Shown piece after piece: positions 1 to 8,760 of a stretch of 45,388 nucleotides of DNA. How positions within the stretch are numbered: the stretch's first letter is position 1; every line of letters begins with the position of its first letter. The notes under the pieces are model-generated. The model saw nothing but the letters and a program-made list of their open reading frames with translations. It had not been told where the DNA came from and searched no databases. The position numbers and the translations under genes are program-made. The stretch is from contig DIFE01000098.1 of NCBI GenBank assembly GCA_002418985.1, positions 1 through 45,388 on the forward strand, in the 5' to 3' direction. The DNA comes from Deltaproteobacteria bacterium UBA5756. Its GTDB lineage: Bacteria > Desulfobacterota > Syntrophorhabdia > Syntrophorhabdales > Syntrophorhabdaceae.

Positions 1-42
1 GGAATGACGGAGGAAGAAGGGGCTGGAATGACGGAGGAAGAA
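1..42. repeat. Two direct copies of an 18-bp sequence at the window edge
   Basis: The 18-mer GGAATGACGGAGGAAGAA occurs at 1-18 and again at 25-42, a 24-bp period. It begins at the window edge, so the array may continue to the left. Nothing coding is seen in 1-185. This stretch lies beyond the 3' end of the long minus-strand EPS gene run. Confidence 0.7.
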
Positions 43-145
43 CATAGGGAACTATGCGTTAGTTTGTGACTGTCCGGAAAGAGGTTGACCTTTATATTAT
101 TTTGGACAGATGTGGGTAATAGGAAAAGAAAAGGTCTTTCCCTCT

Positions 146-196
146 TACCCATCACCCCGAACCCATCACCTGTTGCCATCACCCATCATCTCCCAT
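146..196. repeat. Short GGTGATG-type heptad repeats past the EPS gene run
   Basis: Read on the minus strand, this stretch is made of degenerate 7-bp units of the form GGTGATG, separated by short spacers. It sits at and just beyond the stop codon of the last EPS gene. The same kind of unit recurs at 43961-44034 between two convergent genes, so it may be an intergenic or terminator-associated repeat. No clear hairpin followed by a T-run was found. Confidence 0.5.
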
Positions 197-2309
197 TCTT
201 TTTGAACCACGCAAACGTTCGTGACAGTCCTTCGTCGATGGACACCCTGGGTTGCCAGCGGAGCCGTTCTTTGATCCTTGTGTTGCTGAAACCGACATCC
301 GCGCTGGACGAACTCAGGCGGTATCGGGTCAGGACGGGGTTCCTGTGCATCATTTTGAAGGCGATCTCCTGGAAGCGGACCGCCGAGGCTACGAACCAGT
401 AGGGAAGGGACACCGAATGGGAGCGGGGAAAGAGTTCTCCCGCGAGCTTCCTCACATATCCCTTTTTTGTCGTCCCTTCGTCGTCGATGACATTGAACGT
501 CTGGCCGGCGGACCTTTCATCTTCAATGCACAGGACGATGGCGTCTATGAGATTGTCGATGTAGACGAGGGGCAGTTTCATTCTTCCTTTGCCCAGTATC
601 ATAAACACCTTGTCGAACAGCGAGACACCGATAAGGGGGGTGAATACGGGACCTCTCGGTCCGTAGATCGTGGCCGGCCTCAATATGACTGCCGGAACCC
701 TGCCGTTCAAGGTGCCGTTCGGCGACATCAATCCCCTCGCCGTCTTTTCCGCTTCCAGTTTTGAGAAGGTGTAGAATCCCCTGGCCCCGGGGTTCTCTTC
801 GAGCGCGCTGTCCTCGGTTATCACCGCGCCTTTTTTGAGACCGCTCATCTGGTAGACGCTCATGGAACTGATATAAATCACACGCCTGGACTTCAACTGA
901 CGGGACAATCTCATGACCCTTTCCGTCCCCCTGACCGTCGTTTCGTCAAAGGTGTCCCAGTCACCCTCCTGGGCCGCGGCGGCATGGACCACGTAGTCCA
1001 TTCCGTCGATGGCCTCCGCCACCGCCAGCTCATCCCGGAGGTCTCCGTAATGCACATCGACGCCGAGTGCCCTGAAGGGCTCGATGTCCGTCAGTTTCCT
1101 TACGAGAACGCGAACAAAATACCCTTTTTCGACGAGGGCCTCCGTCAGCCTTCTGCCAAGAAATCCCCCGGCTCCTGTTACGAGCACCCTTCCCTTTGCG
1201 GGGTCCCATGCCCTGGCAGCGGGCGCGGGAACGTTCGTGAAGACGGGATGAAGCTTGCCCGCATCCTTCCACACCCGGTCCATAACCCCAAGCACATCGA
1301 GAGCGCTTTCGGCCGAAACGGGCGACTCTCCCGACTGAAGGATGGAATCATAGAATCCATGGATAAGGTTCTTCATCCCCGAGTAGGGTTTCAGTTTCCC
1401 TGTGACGAACCTGTATACGTTGGAAAACGTCTGCTTCGTGAGCGCACGGGCCGTACCGAGGTTGGTGGCGATCTTTGTCACCGCGCCCGGCAGCCCGGTC
1501 AACCGGTTGGCGACCATGGTCATATTATTGAAATCAACGGTGACGATCCCCTTTTTATGGTAGATCTTCAGGAAGTGCTGGAACGGCCTCGCATTGAACG
1601 AGATGGTGAGTTTGCCGAGTGCCCTTTCGCCATTCACCATGATGTGGAGTTCGTCGGAGAGACCCTGAAGAAGTGCCCCGCAGGACCGGGCCATCGTTTC
1701 GATGCGGACGGGCCGCCCCGTGTATTCCAGCATCAGGTAGAGCGGGTGGGTCAGGAAATCATGGAAAAGACCCCCGGGCAGGGAATATATCCAGGAGATC
1801 TCGTTGGCACCGCGATAGCCCATGATCTCGGGAATCCGGGGGTTGATGCCGTAATAGCTTTCGACGTAGGTGATATCCTCGGGGGGCAGGTCCTTCAAGA
1901 CCTCTTTCGCTTTAAGCATCCACGGGTCGAAGAGATGGTTGTGGTCCACGCAAAGCTTCACGCCCTTTTGAGCGGCGACATTGTAGAGTCTCGCGGCGCT
2001 TGCATGGTCCGTTGTCATCGGTTTTTCGACAAAGACGTGGTTGCCCAGGTTCATTGCCGCTTCCGCCAGGGCCGCGTGTGTCTGCGGGGGAGTGGTAATG
2101 TGCACGACGTCCGTGGCTTCCTTGCGAATCATCTCCTCGAGGTCGCTGTAGCAATTTTTGATGCCGTATCTGTCGCTGACCACCCTGAGCGCCTTCTCGT
2201 CCCTGTCGGCCACGGCACAGACGGTGGCTCCCGGATGCGCCTCAATGAAGGCATAGTGATAATGAAAAATAGTCCCGCAACCGACGATTCCGACTTTGAG
2301 CTTATCCAT
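186..2309 (-). CDS. Gfo/Idh/MocA oxidoreductase fused to an extended SDR epimerase/dehydratase
   Basis: This 707-residue protein joins two NAD(P)-dependent sugar enzymes. Residues 1 to about 345 are a Gfo/Idh/MocA dehydrogenase: the Rossmann motif GIVGCG is near residues 8-13, the conserved EKP with the catalytic lysine is at 95-97, and an HDFLTH motif is near 183-188. Residues about 373-707 are an extended SDR, with GAGGFLG at 379-385 and the YxxxK pair at Y513/K517. Both active sites look intact, so the fusion could carry out two successive steps on a nucleotide sugar, for example oxidation or isomerisation followed by epimerisation or reduction. The substrate cannot be read from the sequence. 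The start overlaps the end of the upstream glycosyltransferase by 8 bp, and this is the last gene of the EPS run. Confidence 0.88.
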   Translation of the reverse strand: MDKLKVGIVGCGTIFHYHYAFIEAHPGATVCAVADRDEKALRVVSDRYGIKNCYSDLEEMIRKEATDVVHITTPPQTHAALAEAAMNLGNHVFVEKPMTTDHASAARLYNVAAQKGVKLCVDHNHLFDPWMLKAKEVLKDLPPEDITYVESYYGINPRIPEIMGYRGANEISWIYSLPGGLFHDFLTHPLYLMLEYTGRPVRIETMARSCGALLQGLSDELHIMVNGERALGKLTISFNARPFQHFLKIYHKKGIVTVDFNNMTMVANRLTGLPGAVTKIATNLGTARALTKQTFSNVYRFVTGKLKPYSGMKNLIHGFYDSILQSGESPVSAESALDVLGVMDRVWKDAGKLHPVFTNVPAPAARAWDPAKGRVLVTGAGGFLGRRLTEALVEKGYFVRVLVRKLTDIEPFRALGVDVHYGDLRDELAVAEAIDGMDYVVHAAAAQEGDWDTFDETTVRGTERVMRLSRQLKSRRVIYISSMSVYQMSGLKKGAVITEDSALEENPGARGFYTFSKLEAEKTARGLMSPNGTLNGRVPAVILRPATIYGPRGPVFTPLIGVSLFDKVFMILGKGRMKLPLVYIDNLIDAIVLCIEDERSAGQTFNVIDDEGTTKKGYVRKLAGELFPRSHSVSLPYWFVASAVRFQEIAFKMMHRNPVLTRYRLSSSSADVGFSNTRIKERLRWQPRVSIDEGLSRTFAWFKKNGR

Positions 2310-3450
2310 TTGACGCTTCCTCCGTTTTATTAAACATGGACAAATAACACTTCTCTATTCTTTGTATCCACAACGAACGGTCGAAACTGCGGACGACCTT
2401 CCTTTGTGCGTTATGCGATATCGTCATGTACCTGTTGCCGTCGCGGACCAGCGCTTCGACGGCACGGCAGAGCGATCCCGTATCCCCGGGCTCGACGAGC
2501 AGGCCGTCAACACCATGGTCGATGACCTCGGGTATCCCGCCGACAGCCGTGGAAACAACGGGGATGCCGTGCTTCATCGCCTCGAGGACGGTCAGCGGAA
2601 TGCCCTCCGTCGAGGAGGCTATGACCAGCATGTCCAGGCATGAATAGACGTCTTCCATCCGGTCGATGAAACCGGTGAACTTCACTTTTCCATCCAGCCC
2701 CAGGCTCATGGTCAGGCCTTTGAGACAATCCCGTTCGGGACCGTCGCCGACAACGACGAACCTGAGATGGTCATATTTCCCCGAGAGCTCCCGTGCAACC
2801 TCAAGAAACCCGGGGATGTTCTTTTCAGGGCTCAACCTTCCTACTATGCCTATCAGGAACTCGCCGTCATACTTATGGACCTCGGGCGAGAACCCGAGGG
2901 CGCACCCGCCGTTGTCGCCCCCCACGGCGACGGCGTTCCGGATAGTGGTCATTCTCTCCTGCCGGACACCGCTTGCGCAAAGGACACGGCAGATCTGATC
3001 GGACACCGGCAGGAGCCGGTCGAAGAAACGCAGGGCCAGGCGGTCGCACTGCTCGTAGAGGCGCAACCGCGAATCGATGGGGACAAACCCGTGGACCGTC
3101 GCGACCACGGGACGCTTCGACAGCCTGGCCGCTATGAGCCCCACAATATCCGCGCGGTAGCCATGGGTATGGACGATGCCGACCCTTTCGGAGCGGATGA
3201 ACCTGACGACGCGGGGAATATTCTCGATATCCAGGGTTCGCCTGAGCCAGAAGACGGTATTCGGAATGCCCTTCTCCTCCATCCGTGTCACAAACTCGTT
3301 CTGGCGAAACCGTGCATTCACAAAGGAGCCGACCACTAAATTAAAGCGTGACCTGTCGATGGCGTCGGCAAGATTGAGAACCACACGCTCGGCCCCTCCG
3401 AAGTGCGCCGGCGCGATAAGGTGGAGCACCGTGATTGCTCCCGCTGTCAT
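2302..3450 (-). CDS. Glycosyltransferase family 4 (GT-B), EPS assembly
   Basis: A 382-residue GT-B enzyme that probably adds one sugar to the lipid-linked repeat unit on the cytoplasmic face. The N-terminus has the FGGAERVV acceptor-side motif. The C-terminal Glycos_transf_1 domain shows GRLSPEKN and the EX7E motif EGIPLTVLE followed by AMKHGIPVV. The frame is open for another 92 codons upstream, but that part lies over the acyltransferase gene and reads as low-complexity Arg/Gly. The start is therefore placed at the ATG at 3450, which forms an ATGA overlap with the preceding stop codon. Donor and acceptor are unknown. Confidence 0.93.
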   Translation of the reverse strand: MTAGAITVLHLIAPAHFGGAERVVLNLADAIDRSRFNLVVGSFVNARFRQNEFVTRMEEKGIPNTVFWLRRTLDIENIPRVVRFIRSERVGIVHTHGYRADIVGLIAARLSKRPVVATVHGFVPIDSRLRLYEQCDRLALRFFDRLLPVSDQICRVLCASGVRQERMTTIRNAVAVGGDNGGCALGFSPEVHKYDGEFLIGIVGRLSPEKNIPGFLEVARELSGKYDHLRFVVVGDGPERDCLKGLTMSLGLDGKVKFTGFIDRMEDVYSCLDMLVIASSTEGIPLTVLEAMKHGIPVVSTAVGGIPEVIDHGVDGLLVEPGDTGSLCRAVEALVRDGNRYMTISHNAQRKVVRSFDRSLWIQRIEKCYLSMFNKTEEASNG

Positions 3451-4061
3451 GACTTCACCGAGATGGTCAGGACGGGCCGGCCTTTTCGCCAGCCATCGAC
3501 CTTTTTGATGGCTTTCGCCGGGTTTCCGGCAACCAGTGTAAATGGTGCGACGTCTTTCGTTACCACCGCCCCGGCGGCCACCACTGCCCCCTCCCCTACG
3601 GTCACACCTTTCAGGATCATGGCCCGGCATCCGATCCAGACTCCGTTGCCGATGATCACCGGCCGCATACCCTCGGCGCCATGCCCGGTCGAATGATAGT
3701 CGCGGTCCATTATGACGCAGTCCCAAGCTATGATTACCCCCTGTCCGATCCGTACCAGCCTGCCTGCATGGATCTCGGTCCGATCGCCGATGGAACAGTT
3801 CTTTCCTATCCTGATCCGTGCCTTGTCCCCGTGCGGCGGCCCCATGCAGGAAAGTTTGACACCGGGCCAGAAATCGGTAAGGTCACCGACCGAAATGGAA
3901 CCATGCCGATTAAGGATCCTCAGTTTCCCCCGCACCGACACGAGCGCCGGCCGTTCGAATCTCATCGAGACCATGTATCCCCGTGCGAAGCGAAGACCGT
4001 CCGTCAGGATCGTCCATGGAGACTTGTGTCTGAGTTTATTTAAGAGATCGGAGGGTCTCAT
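3447..4061 (-). CDS. Left-handed beta-helix (hexapeptide) acyltransferase
   Basis: A 204-residue protein of the WcaF/maltose O-acetyltransferase type. The central and C-terminal parts show hexapeptide repeats (GKNCSIGDRTEI, GVIIAWDCVI, GNGVWIGCRAMILKGVTVGEG, VVAAGAVVTKDV), followed by the usual NPAKAIKK ending. Such enzymes are trimers that transfer acetyl or another acyl group from an acyl-CoA to a sugar. Within the EPS run it probably O- or N-acylates the repeat unit or a nucleotide sugar. Its start abuts the stop of the upstream ATP-grasp gene, and its stop overlaps the next glycosyltransferase start by 4 bp, which suggests tight translational coupling. Confidence 0.92.
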   Translation of the reverse strand: MRPSDLLNKLRHKSPWTILTDGLRFARGYMVSMRFERPALVSVRGKLRILNRHGSISVGDLTDFWPGVKLSCMGPPHGDKARIRIGKNCSIGDRTEIHAGRLVRIGQGVIIAWDCVIMDRDYHSTGHGAEGMRPVIIGNGVWIGCRAMILKGVTVGEGAVVAAGAVVTKDVAPFTLVAGNPAKAIKKVDGWRKGRPVLTISVKS

Positions 4062-5255
4062 CTATTCCCAGATACCTTCCAGTGAGTCATGGGATCTCGG
4101 GTGAAGCGTCCTCTGCTTGACGATCTTGGTGATGAAATCGAGGCCGAAGGTGAGAAAGGGCAGGGGATCCTTGAGGCAGAAATCGTCGAAGGCGACCCCC
4201 CGGCCGAAAAGTCTGCAGTATTCCCTGAGAAACCCCATCTTGTCCCCTGCACACCGGAGCGCCTCGGGCAGGGTTTTTAAGTCCCCCCACAGCCATCTCG
4301 TCACGACCCCCTTTTTGAAACCGTCAACGCCTTCAGCGTCACCGTCACGGGCCATCCTGTAAACCAGGTAGGGAAAATCCACCCCGCTGGCGATCCCCTG
4401 CACCAGGGAGCCCCAGAATCGCGGATTGATGTCGATCAGGTAAGGTATGCCGGTTCCCTCCTCGACTATGAAATCGGCCTGGCAGATCCCGTGCCAGTTT
4501 AGTTTTTCGAGCAGCCTCCTTAAGTGCGCAACCGCCGCCGGACTGTGAATGCTCACCCTCAGCGTCGCCTGGCCGCCGGTAAAGGGAAGGTCTCTTAGCT
4601 GCTTGTAAACGACGTGACCCTTCAACTGCCCGTGATTGAACAGCATGGCAACGCAGTGCACCGTCCCTGCGATCTTCTCCTGTATGGAAAACCTCTCCCA
4701 CGGTCTGTCCATGTAAGTATCGCCGGACAGGAGGGTCGTAAGTTCCCCCTTTGTCGTGACGTGGGTAATCCCCCAGGCGCCGCCGCCTTGATGCGGTTTT
4801 ATGAGCACGGGGAATCGCGGCCGCGAGGACTTAAGATGCCCGTTTCTCAATTCCCCCGCGGTGAAGGTCCGCGGTACGGGTATGCCGAGCGATCCGGCAA
4901 GCGGCATCCACCTGTCCTTGTTGTGCGCCATGAGAACCTGGTCGTAGTCGGGGATGGCCATGGCGACGTGCGGCGAAACCACGTCCTTATATTTTGACAG
5001 GAGAAATGTCTCTTCGAAGACGGGCATGAGGACCCGTGCCTTCAGGCGGTGCACGTTCTCTATAATGCAGTCGATAAAGCCCTCCTGGTCTTTGAAGGGC
5101 GAGGGATAGATGAAATGACCCCGGGAAAAACGGGACGCGAAGCACATGGATCGGGGCACGAAGTCGGCGGTGTAGACATCGATCCCCTTCTCGCCGAGGC
5201 TCCTGACAATGGCATAGGCTATCCTGTTCTTTGCGTTGGTTACGATAACACTCAT
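4062..5255 (-). CDS. ATP-grasp ligase (first of four in the EPS run)
   Basis: A 397-residue ATP-grasp enzyme. The N-terminal pre-ATP-grasp domain starts SVIVTNAKNRIAYAIVRSLG. The ATP-binding strand is PVLIKPHQGGGAWG and the metal-binding strand is IDINPRFWG. The general layout resembles carbamoyl-phosphate synthase-like ligases that form amide bonds from a carboxylate and an amine through an acyl phosphate. Four such genes in an EPS locus suggest attachment of amino acids or other carboxylates to sugars, but the substrate is not visible in the sequence. It lies 4 bp after the next ATP-grasp gene upstream and directly abuts the acyltransferase gene. No strong Shine-Dalgarno sequence precedes it, which fits coupling. 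Confidence 0.88.
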   Translation of the reverse strand: MSVIVTNAKNRIAYAIVRSLGEKGIDVYTADFVPRSMCFASRFSRGHFIYPSPFKDQEGFIDCIIENVHRLKARVLMPVFEETFLLSKYKDVVSPHVAMAIPDYDQVLMAHNKDRWMPLAGSLGIPVPRTFTAGELRNGHLKSSRPRFPVLIKPHQGGGAWGITHVTTKGELTTLLSGDTYMDRPWERFSIQEKIAGTVHCVAMLFNHGQLKGHVVYKQLRDLPFTGGQATLRVSIHSPAAVAHLRRLLEKLNWHGICQADFIVEEGTGIPYLIDINPRFWGSLVQGIASGVDFPYLVYRMARDGDAEGVDGFKKGVVTRWLWGDLKTLPEALRCAGDKMGFLREYCRLFGRGVAFDDFCLKDPLPFLTFGLDFITKIVKQRTLHPRSHDSLEGIWE

Positions 5256-5259
5256 GGCT

Positions 5260-6465
5260 TTAGCGGCTGCAGAATCTCCTTCTCAGTAAATTGTCCGCAT
5301 GCTCCCTCAACTGTTCGAAGAACGGCCTGGGGTCCTTCAGATCGAATATGGCAAAGGACTTTCTGCCCAGGTAGGGCCTGACGTAATCCCAGAGGGAGAG
5401 GGACTCCATTTTGTGGTTGAGGACGGTGTGGAGGACATCCTTGTATTCGTGGATCCAGTAGACGTTCTCCCTGAAGGAATCGACCCTGACCTTCTTGTTG
5501 AGAACGAAATCAGCATACATAATGTAGGGGAAATTGATCCCGCTGGCGACACAGAGCCCCAGATAGAATATGAACCGGGGATTGATCTCTATGAGCTTGT
5601 ACCGGTTGTCGCGTGGATCATATTTCCATTCCGTCTCGGAAAAACCATAAAAACCTAAATCCCTGAGCAGACTGTAACTCAGCTCATCGACACCGGCGAT
5701 CTTTTCGCTTCTCGCGACCCTCCCCTGCCCGTATCTCGGCGGGTCCTGTCTCATCTTCCTCGATGTCATCGAGGCGAGAAGCTCCCCTGACCGGTCGATG
5801 TAAGAGACATACTGGATCATCTGCTTGCTGTCCGGGCCGGGGATTATGTCGCATATCATCATTTTGAACCTGTCACTCGTGAAATCGTCGGTAACGTTCC
5901 TGTAGTTGCTCACCAGGTCATCGAAATTATGGATCTCGAGCATCTTGAAACCGAATTTTCTGAGAAAGAGGTGTGCGAGGCCGGGTTTGAGAAGACATGG
6001 AAACGTTATTTCGTCCCTGAGCATATTCAGTTCATCGACGGATCGCGGATGAAACGTCTTCGGGACGGAGATTCCGCGCTTGCGCAGGTTCTCGTACAGA
6101 GTCCTTTTGTTCAGAATCCCGTCAATGACATTGCCGTCTGGCATTGGGATTATATAATGTTGCGACAGGATGGCCTTGTGCCCCGCCAGGAATTCGACAC
6201 CGTAATCTTTCGTGGGTATGATAAGATTGCCCGACCATTCAGAAGCCTTTTTCAAAAGGTAATCGAGGAGTCGGTGTGGTTCTTCGATAAAACCGGGAAT
6301 CATGACGGATTCCGCAACATATCGCGAATATCTCCCTAATTCCTCGAACTCCCGATCGTAGACGACTATGCTCTGAACCCCCTTTTCGCTGAGCGCCCTG
6401 ATAACCTGGTATCCCAAACCAGTAGCATTGATGATAATGGCCTTCTGCTTCAAAGGGATTTTCAT
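5260..6465 (-). CDS. ATP-grasp ligase, tandem paralog B
   Basis: A 401-residue ATP-grasp enzyme and close tandem paralog of the gene at 6462-7646. It has a nucleotide-site lysine in FPCLLKPG and the metal-binding EINPRF strand. The frame extends 14 codons further upstream, but the ATG at 6465 makes an ATGA overlap with the stop of the upstream copy and gives an N-terminus (MKIPLKQKAIIINATGLGYQ) that aligns with it, so this start was chosen. The C-terminal half is nearly the same as in the other copy, while the N-terminal and central parts, which should contact the substrate, differ much more. This pattern is expected if the pair acts on different carboxylates or sites. Confidence 0.88.
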   Translation of the reverse strand: MKIPLKQKAIIINATGLGYQVIRALSEKGVQSIVVYDREFEELGRYSRYVAESVMIPGFIEEPHRLLDYLLKKASEWSGNLIIPTKDYGVEFLAGHKAILSQHYIIPMPDGNVIDGILNKRTLYENLRKRGISVPKTFHPRSVDELNMLRDEITFPCLLKPGLAHLFLRKFGFKMLEIHNFDDLVSNYRNVTDDFTSDRFKMMICDIIPGPDSKQMIQYVSYIDRSGELLASMTSRKMRQDPPRYGQGRVARSEKIAGVDELSYSLLRDLGFYGFSETEWKYDPRDNRYKLIEINPRFIFYLGLCVASGINFPYIMYADFVLNKKVRVDSFRENVYWIHEYKDVLHTVLNHKMESLSLWDYVRPYLGRKSFAIFDLKDPRPFFEQLREHADNLLRRRFCSR

Positions 6466-7646
6466 GATCCCCATTTCCTTAGCATATTGGTGACATGTTG
6501 CCTCCACTGCTCGTAAAAAGGTCGCATATCCTTCAAGTCCAGGATGGCAAGTGATTTCTTGCCCAGGTAGGGCCTTACATAATCCCAGAAGGAGAGGGTT
6601 TCCATCCTGTGGTTGAGGACCGTATGGAGAACATCTTTGTACTCATGGATCCAGTAAACGTTTTCCCTGAATGAATCCATCCTGACCTTCTTGTTGAGGA
6701 CGAGGTCCGCATATTGGATGTAGGGAAAATTGATTCCACAAGCAACGCAAAGACCAATATAGAATATGAAGCGTGGATTGATCTCGATGAGCTTATAGAT
6801 ACCGTCACGGGGGTCGTACTTCCATTCTATCTCGGAGAACCCTCTATAGCCCAACCCGTTGAGAAGCTTGCGGCTTTGTTCGTCAACACCGGCGACCTTT
6901 TCGCTCTTCGCGATCCTTCCCTGACCATACCTAGGCGGGTCCTGCCTCATCTTCCTCGACGTCATCGAGGCGAGAAGCTCCCCCGACTGGTCGATGTAAG
7001 AGACATACTGGACCATCTGTTTGCTGTCCGGGCCGGGGATGATGTCGCATATCATCATGTTGAACTCATCGTGCGTGAAGTCCCGCGTAAGATTTCTGTA
7101 GTTCCTCACAAGATCGTCAAAGTTATATATCTCCATCATCTTGAAATCGAATCTGCTCGAAAAAAGGTGTCCGAGGCCGGGTTTCAATAAACAGGGAAAC
7201 GTAATATTCCCTTTGAGCATGTTCAGTTCATCCATCGATCGCGGACAGTGGATCCCCGGGACCGCGATTCCTATATCCCGGGCCAGTGCATAAAGAGATT
7301 TCTTGTTAACGATGGTATCAATAAGGCCGGGACCGGGAGTGGGCACAATGTAATGGTCCGACAAGCTATCCCTGTTGTCTGCCAGGAATTTCACGCCGTG
7401 GTCACCGGTAGGGATTATCATAGTGCCCCGCCACTTGTCCGCCTTTCTCATCAGAAGATCCATCAACAGCCCGGTTTCGTCAAAAAAACGGGGCAGCTTG
7501 TGTGATTCGACGGCATATCTCGAATACTGGGCGATCTCGTCGCGCTCGTGGCCGTAGATAACGATGCTGCCTATCCCCTGTTTCCCCAGAGCCCTGACGA
7601 CCTGGTACCCCAGTTCCCGCGCCGTCAGAATGATTACTTTTTCCAT
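6462..7646 (-). CDS. ATP-grasp ligase, tandem paralog A
   Basis: A 394-residue ATP-grasp ligase with pre-ATP-grasp domain (VIILTARELGYQVVRALG), ATP-binding CLLKPG and metal-binding EINPRF. A Shine-Dalgarno GGAGAA lies shortly before the ATG. The segment from roughly residue 190 to the C-terminus is almost identical to the next gene downstream (for example PGPDSKQM, YVSYID, ELLASMTSRKMRQDPPRYGQ), showing a fairly recent duplication or gene conversion. Its start overlaps the end of the upstream GNAT gene by 13 bp. Probable role: ATP-dependent ligation of an acyl group, possibly an amino acid, to an EPS precursor; this is inferred from family and context only. Confidence 0.88.
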   Translation of the reverse strand: MEKVIILTARELGYQVVRALGKQGIGSIVIYGHERDEIAQYSRYAVESHKLPRFFDETGLLMDLLMRKADKWRGTMIIPTGDHGVKFLADNRDSLSDHYIVPTPGPGLIDTIVNKKSLYALARDIGIAVPGIHCPRSMDELNMLKGNITFPCLLKPGLGHLFSSRFDFKMMEIYNFDDLVRNYRNLTRDFTHDEFNMMICDIIPGPDSKQMVQYVSYIDQSGELLASMTSRKMRQDPPRYGQGRIAKSEKVAGVDEQSRKLLNGLGYRGFSEIEWKYDPRDGIYKLIEINPRFIFYIGLCVACGINFPYIQYADLVLNKKVRMDSFRENVYWIHEYKDVLHTVLNHRMETLSFWDYVRPYLGKKSLAILDLKDMRPFYEQWRQHVTNMLRKWGS

Positions 7647-8365
7647 GGTCTTTTCTCCGAAAGAACTATATCCCCCGGCATTCCTCTGCGTAAAAACACA
7701 GTCTCGAACCTCAGAAACAGTTTTCTGTAGAACTCAAGGCGGCGCGGCCTGTCGATGAAGGTCAAGCCCTTACAGGTATTGACCATGTATGGAAGAGTGA
7801 GGATGTAGCCTGCGCTGAGGTACCCTTTCCGTGAAAACCGTATCGCCGAAAAAACCCGGTGTATTGTCCGGTTCCAACTCATCCCGGCTCCTATGCCCCA
7901 GTGGAAGCCCCTGTCATACAGGGATCGGGCCGATGCCACCCAGAGACATTCGATGACCCTCTGCCCTCTGTACTTCCTTCCTACGTATGCGTTGTAGCCG
8001 TAGACCTCCCTGTCTTTCAACCGGATCGTCGCCTGAACCTCGGGGATATAGCATTCATGAGTGGCGAACCATGCGTATCCCGCGATCCGCCCCTTGTCCT
8101 CGCAGATGAAACAGTGCCCGCCCATCAAGATCCTTCTGGCCGCCTCGGCCATGTCAAATGGGGGCTGAAATACGGGCTCCTCGGTTCCCTGGGCGGCAAG
8201 GAGGGCCTCAAGGGCGTCGTAGTCCAGCGATGAGAGCTCCCTGAAGATGAGGCCCTCCCTAGATTTCCAGTCCAGCGAGGCAAGGTCGCCCATGGAATAG
8301 TCGTAAAAAATCATGGTATGCCGGGAAAACATGTACCGCTTCACCTTTCTTAGAAAACCGTTCAC
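7634..8365 (-). CDS. GNAT-fold N-acyltransferase-like protein
   Basis: About 243 residues with a GNAT-like layout. A hydrophobic strand (HCFICEDKGRIAGYAWFA) resembles the central GNAT beta hairpin. It is followed by YNAYVGRKYRGQRVIECLW, where RKYRGQR resembles the acyl-CoA-binding Q/RxxGxG/A loop, and by helix alpha-3. The start is uncertain: the frame is open to a TTG at 8419. The GTG at 8365 is preferred because a GAGGGT Shine-Dalgarno precedes it, and an internal ATG at about 8329 is also possible. It overlaps the downstream ATP-grasp gene by 13 bp, so the two proteins may act on the same intermediate, for example acylating an amino sugar or an amino acid. It could also be related to the FemAB-type proteins in this locus. 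Confidence 0.75.
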   Translation of the reverse strand: MNGFLRKVKRYMFSRHTMIFYDYSMGDLASLDWKSREGLIFRELSSLDYDALEALLAAQGTEEPVFQPPFDMAEAARRILMGGHCFICEDKGRIAGYAWFATHECYIPEVQATIRLKDREVYGYNAYVGRKYRGQRVIECLWVASARSLYDRGFHWGIGAGMSWNRTIHRVFSAIRFSRKGYLSAGYILTLPYMVNTCKGLTFIDRPRRLEFYRKLFLRFETVFLRRGMPGDIVLSEKRPWKK

Positions 8366-8453
8366 GTCCCTACCCTCGACTTTCGCCTCTTTCGTCACAA
8401 GGTGTGAGGCCGCACGCAAGATGCGCAGCCCGTGTCAGCGTTGTTGGGCGCTT

Positions 8454-8715
8454 TCATGTTCGTAACCTGACATATCGACCGGAATACAGCTCTCGTCCCG
8501 TCATGTTCTCCGGCAGGAAAAGGTCCCCCGCGAAAGCGTTGCCTCCCTCAAACTTGCGAACGAATCTCCAATACAGTTGACATGTATCTTTTCCATGGAG
8601 AAAAGCGATGTCTTTGCTAGTAGTTATCGCGCATCTGAAGGTAAACCAGGCAGCCGGCGGTCACAGAGCCCGCAACCTTGAAGTTCAGCTTGGACAGGGA
8701 GCCCTGCCGGCCGCA
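8454..8715 (-). pseudogene. Possible frameshifted coding remnant
   Basis: The roughly 395-bp gap between the GNAT gene and the next gene upstream holds two adjacent minus-strand open stretches in different frames, both protein-like. One covers 8617-8715 and ends in a TAG; it reads LSKLNFKVAGSVTAGCLVYL in part. The other covers 8454-8660 and reads DIAFLHGKDTCQLYWRFVRK, then FEGGNAFAGDLFLPENM. Neither has a convincing start codon. Joining them needs one frameshift near 8617. The family was not recognised. It may be the decayed C-terminus of an EPS enzyme, or chance coding potential in GC-rich DNA. Nothing else was recognised in 8366-8760. Confidence 0.3.
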
Positions 8716-8760
8716 TCATCCGCCACACCATACAACCCTATCCATCCCATCCGTTCACCC

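Noticed and set aside
1..42. CRISPR array at the left edge
   Set aside because: Only two short direct copies with a 6-bp spacing; repeat and spacer lengths do not fit CRISPR.
984..2333. Plus-strand open frame of 449 codons opposite the oxidoreductase fusion
   Set aside because: Shadow of GC-rich codon use. It has no ribosome-binding site or recognisable motif, and the minus-strand product is clear.
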